This document shows positions 60,840 to 64,000 of a DNA stretch of 64,000 nt, in pieces. Position numbers and translations under genes: made by a program. Below the pieces are notes generated by a model, which saw only the letters and a program-made list of their open reading frames with translations, was not told the DNA's origin and made no database searches. This DNA comes from an archaeon. Its GTDB lineage: Archaea; Thermoproteota; Nitrososphaeria; Nitrososphaerales; CADDZS01. How positions within the stretch are numbered: position 1 is the first letter of the stretch; the number at the start of each line of letters is the position of its first letter. The stretch spans positions 85,833 through 149,832 of the forward strand of contig JARCRS010000031.1 of the NCBI GenBank assembly GCA_029850555.1, in the 5' to 3' direction.

Positions 60840-61241
60840 TCAGACCTCACCAGTGGGAAGGTTCCACTCTCCTCTTTTGAAGGCTTCCCAGTTTGCTGCT
60901 TGCTCCTCAGGACTTGCGAGATCCTCGTCTTCGGCGACTGGTACGATTTTCGAACGGGCTAGATCCTTCGGAAAGAGCTCGAGAAATTCCCTGCCCAGCG
61001 GGGTGAGTCGAAAGTATCGCGTTTTCCAGTGCCGCAGCGGCCCAGGTTTGAGCCAATTGAAGGGCGTCGATTCCTCTCTTTCAAAACTTTCAATCCATTT
61101 GAGTTCAAGCAAGAGAAGAAGATATCCTTTGAGGCTTTTCCAGTTTCGGAGCTGAACATCCGAGATTCGCCTTTGATGATCAATTCCTCCGTCGATTGAC
61201 TTCAAAAGCCTGTAACTTGTGAATAGAGAAGGGTTTTTCAA
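60840..61241 (-). CDS. winged-helix protein B (element paralogue)
   Basis: A 133-residue protein with the same winged-helix core as its downstream neighbour: SLFTSYRLLKSID, LKGYLLLLLELKWIESFE and RYFRLTPLGREFLELFPKD. An extra C-terminal acidic tail of ~45 residues ends EAFKRGEWNLPTGEV. Tandem duplication within the element is the simplest history. Likely regulator. Confidence 0.65.
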   Translation of the reverse strand: MKNPSLFTSYRLLKSIDGGIDHQRRISDVQLRNWKSLKGYLLLLLELKWIESFEREESTPFNWLKPGPLRHWKTRYFRLTPLGREFLELFPKDLARSKIVPVAEDEDLASPEEQAANWEAFKRGEWNLPTGEV

Positions 61242-61301
61242 GCCCTACGCCCTAAAAGGTGATTTCTTGATACTCACGAGCACGGCCTCTTTGAAAAACA
61301 A

Positions 61302-61499
61302 TCACTGGGACCCTGGGGGCTCTTGGCTCGAAAGCTCCTCTTTCTCTATCCATGTCCAAGACGAAAATCCATAATGATGATGATGCTCTGAACGAATTTT
61401 CAAGGCCCTGCCCTTGGGTAGTTTCGAAGCAGTCTCTCCGTGCATTGGCACAGAACAGACAACGCGATAAGTTGGTCGCTTCAAGAAGGCACTCGCCAA
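61302..61499 (-). CDS. small hypothetical protein with His run
   Basis: A 65-residue frame, TTG start, overlapping the upstream small gene by 19 nt. Contains CSVPMHGETASKLPKG and a natural run of four histidines. No family recognised. A competing minus-strand frame (61252-61506) covers the same bases, so the choice is uncertain. Confidence 0.4.
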   Translation of the reverse strand: MASAFLKRPTYRVVCSVPMHGETASKLPKGRALKIRSEHHHHYGFSSWTWIEKEELSSQEPPGSQ

Positions 61500-61618
61500 T
61501 CCGCATTAATCCAGTGTCGATGAAACTCAGACAAGTCAGAGAGACCGAGCATATAGCCTATCACCCGTTGTCCGCATCGCCGACAGGTCAGCCGTTCGCT
61601 CTTCGTGTTTTCGCTCAT
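61481..61618 (-). CDS. small hypothetical protein with CxxC motif
   Basis: A 45-residue protein, MSENTKSERLTCRRCGQRVI..., with one CxxC pair (residues 12-15) and His at about residues 34 and 36, which could complete a zinc site. ATG 61618, 18 nt after the previous stop on the same strand. No family recognised. Confidence 0.45.
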   Translation of the reverse strand: MSENTKSERLTCRRCGQRVIGYMLGLSDLSEFHRHWINADWRVPS

Positions 61619-61636
61619 TTAGGACACAGGCCCCGC

Positions 61637-62248
61637 TTACCTCTTGCCCTTGCGGTTCTCGCTCACTCGCTTCACGGCCCACCCGAGTGTGGTTTGTAAT
61701 TCCTTCTTTTGCTCGTCCTCGTGATCCTTGACAATTCCCGCAAACGAAATCTGGGTGATAGCCCCGTTTGCATCCTTTGAAAAGCTCCAGTGGAAATCGG
61801 GGTACTTGTTCTTGAAGCCCGTCAAAATTCGATTGACGTAGAAACTCGAAAAGGGAGCTTCCGATTCTAGGACCGGTGTTTCCAGCTTCAATGTGAAGGC
61901 ATTGGACTGGGCCGTCGCTTTTTGTGGCGACGTCTGCTTCGGTGGCTGCTGCAGTGGGCTCGGAGGATCCTTATGGACGGCAGTCGACTTGACTTCATTT
62001 TGCTGAACCTGAGTCGATGGAGATGGATTCGTCGCTGAAGAGTTGCTAGGCCCGGTCTTGGTTGCTTGTCTTCGTTTTCCCAACACATAGAATAGGGAAG
62101 TTCGCGATTCCTTGCGAGTGAGATCCAGTATCGTTTCTTCAGCGATCCTCAAGATCTCCCAGGACTGGGAGAGCAGCTTGTTCGCTTCCTCGGCTGAGCG
62201 CGCTTCCTTGATCTCCCCGATTCCTTCGTAATACCTTTCTTCAGTCAT
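61637..62248 (-). CDS. hypothetical protein with linker and C-terminal domain
   Basis: A 203-residue protein: N-terminal helical part (about residues 1-55, YEGIGEIKEARSAEEANKLL), a Pro/Ser/Gln-rich linker (about 65-120) and a C-terminal alpha/beta domain (about 130-195, SFYVNRILTGFKNKYPDFHW). Linker between folded parts suggests a structural or adaptor role. ATG 62248 is preferred, just after the upstream stop; the frame remains open further up. No family recognised. Confidence 0.55.
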   Translation of the reverse strand: MTEERYYEGIGEIKEARSAEEANKLLSQSWEILRIAEETILDLTRKESRTSLFYVLGKRRQATKTGPSNSSATNPSPSTQVQQNEVKSTAVHKDPPSPLQQPPKQTSPQKATAQSNAFTLKLETPVLESEAPFSSFYVNRILTGFKNKYPDFHWSFSKDANGAITQISFAGIVKDHEDEQKKELQTTLGWAVKRVSENRKGKR

Positions 62249-62252
62249 TCGT

Positions 62253-62594
62253 TTACTTCCGCTGCTCTTTCCATTCCGCGTCATCAGCATCCTTATCGCA
62301 CATGCTTTCGATGTCCAGGTCGAGATCTCCCACCAGTTCGGGGGGAAGCTTCTTCTTTTCTTCAAGGCTCTTCAATCTCTGAACTATCATTTTTTGTTCA
62401 AAGAGATCTGCTTCCTGTCTGCTCTCCATGATGAGGTTCAGGAATTCGTCCGGCGCTTTCAGAAGAGGCGCTTTTTGTTTAGGCGCGATGATTGGTCTCG
62501 GCAGTTGGTACTGAAATGCGTACGTAAGGCCCGTGGACAAGTATGGATCGCGCACGACCTTCCTTTTTTGTCTCGGTGCTTCTTCTTCGGTCAA
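62253..62594 (-). CDS. hypothetical protein, element operon
   Basis: A 113-residue protein, basic N-terminus with several prolines, acidic C-terminus (LDLDIESMCDKDADDAE). Probable helix at about residues 50-80. No family recognised. Its ATG overlaps the stop of the 417-residue gene upstream by 4 nt, so both are translated together. Confidence 0.55.
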   Translation of the reverse strand: MTEEEAPRQKRKVVRDPYLSTGLTYAFQYQLPRPIIAPKQKAPLLKAPDEFLNLIMESRQEADLFEQKMIVQRLKSLEEKKKLPPELVGDLDLDIESMCDKDADDAEWKEQRK

Positions 62595-63844
62595 ACGGGC
62601 TGGTCACCCGCTTCCTGAGCTTTCTTCCAAGCTGCCTCGATCTGCAGCATTTGATTTCTGACCGTCGCGATGAACTTGTCATAGCGCTTCAAAGTAAAAC
62701 AATCTTGAGGACCCGAACGCTCGCGCCTGCGGCCACTGGCGAAGTCCTCCCATTTTGTCTGTGGGTCGTTGAGGTATCTCTCTTCTGCGGGTCGAGGCCT
62801 TTCCCAGATTTGAGTAATCTTTCTCTTCATTTGCTCGAGTGTTTTGAGCTCCTCGTTCAGCTCCGCATATTTTGCAATGACCGGATCCTCGAATTTGGAG
62901 CGATCTATGAGCTCAATTTCCTTGAGAAAGAGGGGGTGAGACGCATTCCAATCCATTTCCTCGAGGCTTTTAGCTCCAAACTGCATGAACAGCCTGTTTG
63001 ACTGAGAGAGATCCCTGTTTTCTATATCATAGTAAACAGGATCCTGTCCTGCGAGCCTCTCTGAAATTTGCTTGAAGGTTGCGACGATCTTATGCAGTGA
63101 AATTAGCGTTTGTCTCAATGGCTTTGAGAGGTAGACACCCGCCTCTTCGATTAGCAGCCCCGCATTCCTCTGGAGCGTCGAAACAAACGTTGGTATGATT
63201 CGTCTTCTATGACCCTCGTATATGATATCCCACGCCGGTGCGAGGTCGGTTTTCTCTTCCAACCCTAATTGTGGCCGGTAGTGAAAGAGGGTGCAAAGTT
63301 TGGAAGAAATCAAGTTACAAATCAGATTCAGAAACCTTTGAAGCGGGACGAGTGCATTCCTGATTCTCCCTTTGGCAATGAAGACTGGATTCCTCGCAGT
63401 TCCGCGGGCGTAGCCAGACATTGCAATTACGCAGTTAGTAATCGAGTCTGTTCTAGTGTTTGGAAGCCTAGAGCACTCGATTTCTTTCTCCTTGCTCCAG
63501 GCCTGCCTTAGGGCGTCGTTTATCCAGGGCGTTATGAGAACATTCAGGATCATGACCTTTGGATGGCTGGGATCGCTTTCCTGGTAGAACGTGGGAATTG
63601 TGATCCTTACTTCACGGTCCGAAAGATGCTCGATTGCGTTGTGCCAGTTTTCCCAGTGTGGCTCCTGCGCGTAGTTCCACTTGAGCCCGAAGTGGCGTAC
63701 GCCGCCTGTCTTCTCCCATAGCTCAACTGGAATCTTTGTAATTACTGACATTGCTTCACTGCGGAAGTTCCGAAAGTCCTCAGTCTGGCAGAGAAGATAT
63801 TGTCTTTCCTTGTCAAGTGCCAGGAGCTTTTGTTCGAGCTGCAA
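62591..63844 (-). CDS. large hypothetical element protein
   Basis: A 417-residue soluble protein, largely helical, rich in Trp and charged residues, without a recognised domain; no P-loop, nuclease or capsid motif seen. Helical segments near residues 1-25 and at the C-terminus may be coiled coils. TTG start 63844; coding-like sequence continues 21 codons upstream to a stop without ATG, GTG or TTG, so the start is uncertain. First gene of the minus-strand operon in view; a main candidate for a replication or virion protein of the element. Confidence 0.55.
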   Translation of the reverse strand: MQLEQKLLALDKERQYLLCQTEDFRNFRSEAMSVITKIPVELWEKTGGVRHFGLKWNYAQEPHWENWHNAIEHLSDREVRITIPTFYQESDPSHPKVMILNVLITPWINDALRQAWSKEKEIECSRLPNTRTDSITNCVIAMSGYARGTARNPVFIAKGRIRNALVPLQRFLNLICNLISSKLCTLFHYRPQLGLEEKTDLAPAWDIIYEGHRRRIIPTFVSTLQRNAGLLIEEAGVYLSKPLRQTLISLHKIVATFKQISERLAGQDPVYYDIENRDLSQSNRLFMQFGAKSLEEMDWNASHPLFLKEIELIDRSKFEDPVIAKYAELNEELKTLEQMKRKITQIWERPRPAEERYLNDPQTKWEDFASGRRRERSGPQDCFTLKRYDKFIATVRNQMLQIEAAWKKAQEAGDQPV

Positions 63845-64000
63845 AACAGCCCCGTCCTTGGAAATAGAAAGATTATTGGCGAAGCCATGCGACTCTGATA
63901 TCTCGGATCACCTGCTTAGTTTCTGGCAAGATTCTAGCGGCTGGTCCACTGGGGAGGCGATGCTTGCAGGCACGCGCCCCACTTTTTCTTAAACATCAGA

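Larger units (their letters stand above)
53500..64000. mobile_element. integrated element (virus or plasmid-like), right end not found
   Basis: Starts at the 3' end of tRNA-Gly(CCC) with a tyrosine recombinase next to it, the standard layout of archaeal integrated genetic elements. Gene content changes here: short, tightly overlapping minus-strand genes, tandem CopG-like and winged-helix paralogues, zinc ribbons and no housekeeping gene to the window end. Base composition also appears richer in GC after 57.5 kb. The second attachment copy (a repeat of the tRNA-Gly 3' end) is not seen, so the element either continues past 64000 or ends at an undetected site; genes at 55-57.6 kb could be host genes. 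Confidence 0.7.

Noticed and set aside
61252..61506. 84-codon minus-strand frame overlapping 61302-61499
   Set aside because: It competes with a frame of better start position and composition; the two cannot both be strongly supported, so only the other is listed.

Overview
The window reads as a chromosome segment of an archaeon, most likely a member of the Thaumarchaeota (Nitrososphaeria) or a close TACK relative. Archaeal markers are translation factor aIF1/SUI1, ribosomal protein eS17, KEOPS subunit Cgi121, a tetraether-lipid-synthase-like radical SAM protein, a family B DNA polymerase with an intein, a prepilin, LysW-dependent lysine synthesis and four intron-containing tRNA genes. Most genes start with TTG, GTG or ATG without a Shine-Dalgarno site, often just behind a TATA box, which suggests largely leaderless mRNAs. 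The phylum is an inference; no rRNA is present.

Layout. 0-8.7 kb: a UPF0182 membrane protein, UMP kinase, a multi-intron tRNA-Leu, a VapBC-like pair, a four-gene KaiC-like operon, tandem copies of an ~85-nt repeat and a DUF4443 regulator. 9.2-19.2 kb: a nearly complete alpha-aminoadipate lysine cluster (lysY, lysZ, lysJ, an Lrp regulator, homocitrate synthase, lysW, lysX, lysK, both homoaconitase subunits, homoisocitrate dehydrogenase). Here lysine is built on the carrier protein LysW; only the aminoadipate aminotransferase is missing. 20-23.8 kb: two phosphohexomutases flanking thiL. 23.9-28.6 kb: tRNA-Thr, a pilin, a peroxiredoxin and tRNA-Leu, then a short island with an ice-binding-like DUF3494 protein and a second secreted protein, closed by a degenerate copy of the tRNA-Leu 3' end.

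29.3-32.8 kb holds the most unusual locus: a membrane protein overlapping a gene for a tandem AAA ATPase fused to a Lon protease domain. 32.8-37.1 kb: TatD nuclease, eS17, a SerK/ParB-like protein, a ubiquitin-like (MoaD/SAMP) protein, a phosphoribosyltransferase and two t6A tRNA-modification genes (Cgi121 and Sua5) that overlap tail to tail. 37.4-53.3 kb is housekeeping: triosephosphate isomerase, Zn alcohol dehydrogenase, aIF1, ThyX, a CPBP protease, prolyl-tRNA synthetase with an odd start, a DegT-type aminotransferase, the Tes-like enzyme, DNA polymerase B and uncharacterised genes.

53.4-64 kb: an integrated element begins at the 3' end of an intron-containing tRNA-Gly(CCC). A tyrosine recombinase lies next to the tRNA, followed by small genes, a membrane-anchored winged-helix regulator, a secreted protein, and two long minus-strand cassettes of tightly packed, mostly unrecognised genes, including tandem CopG-like and tandem winged-helix paralogues. 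Its far end was not found in the window, so it is either truncated here or its boundary is undetected.
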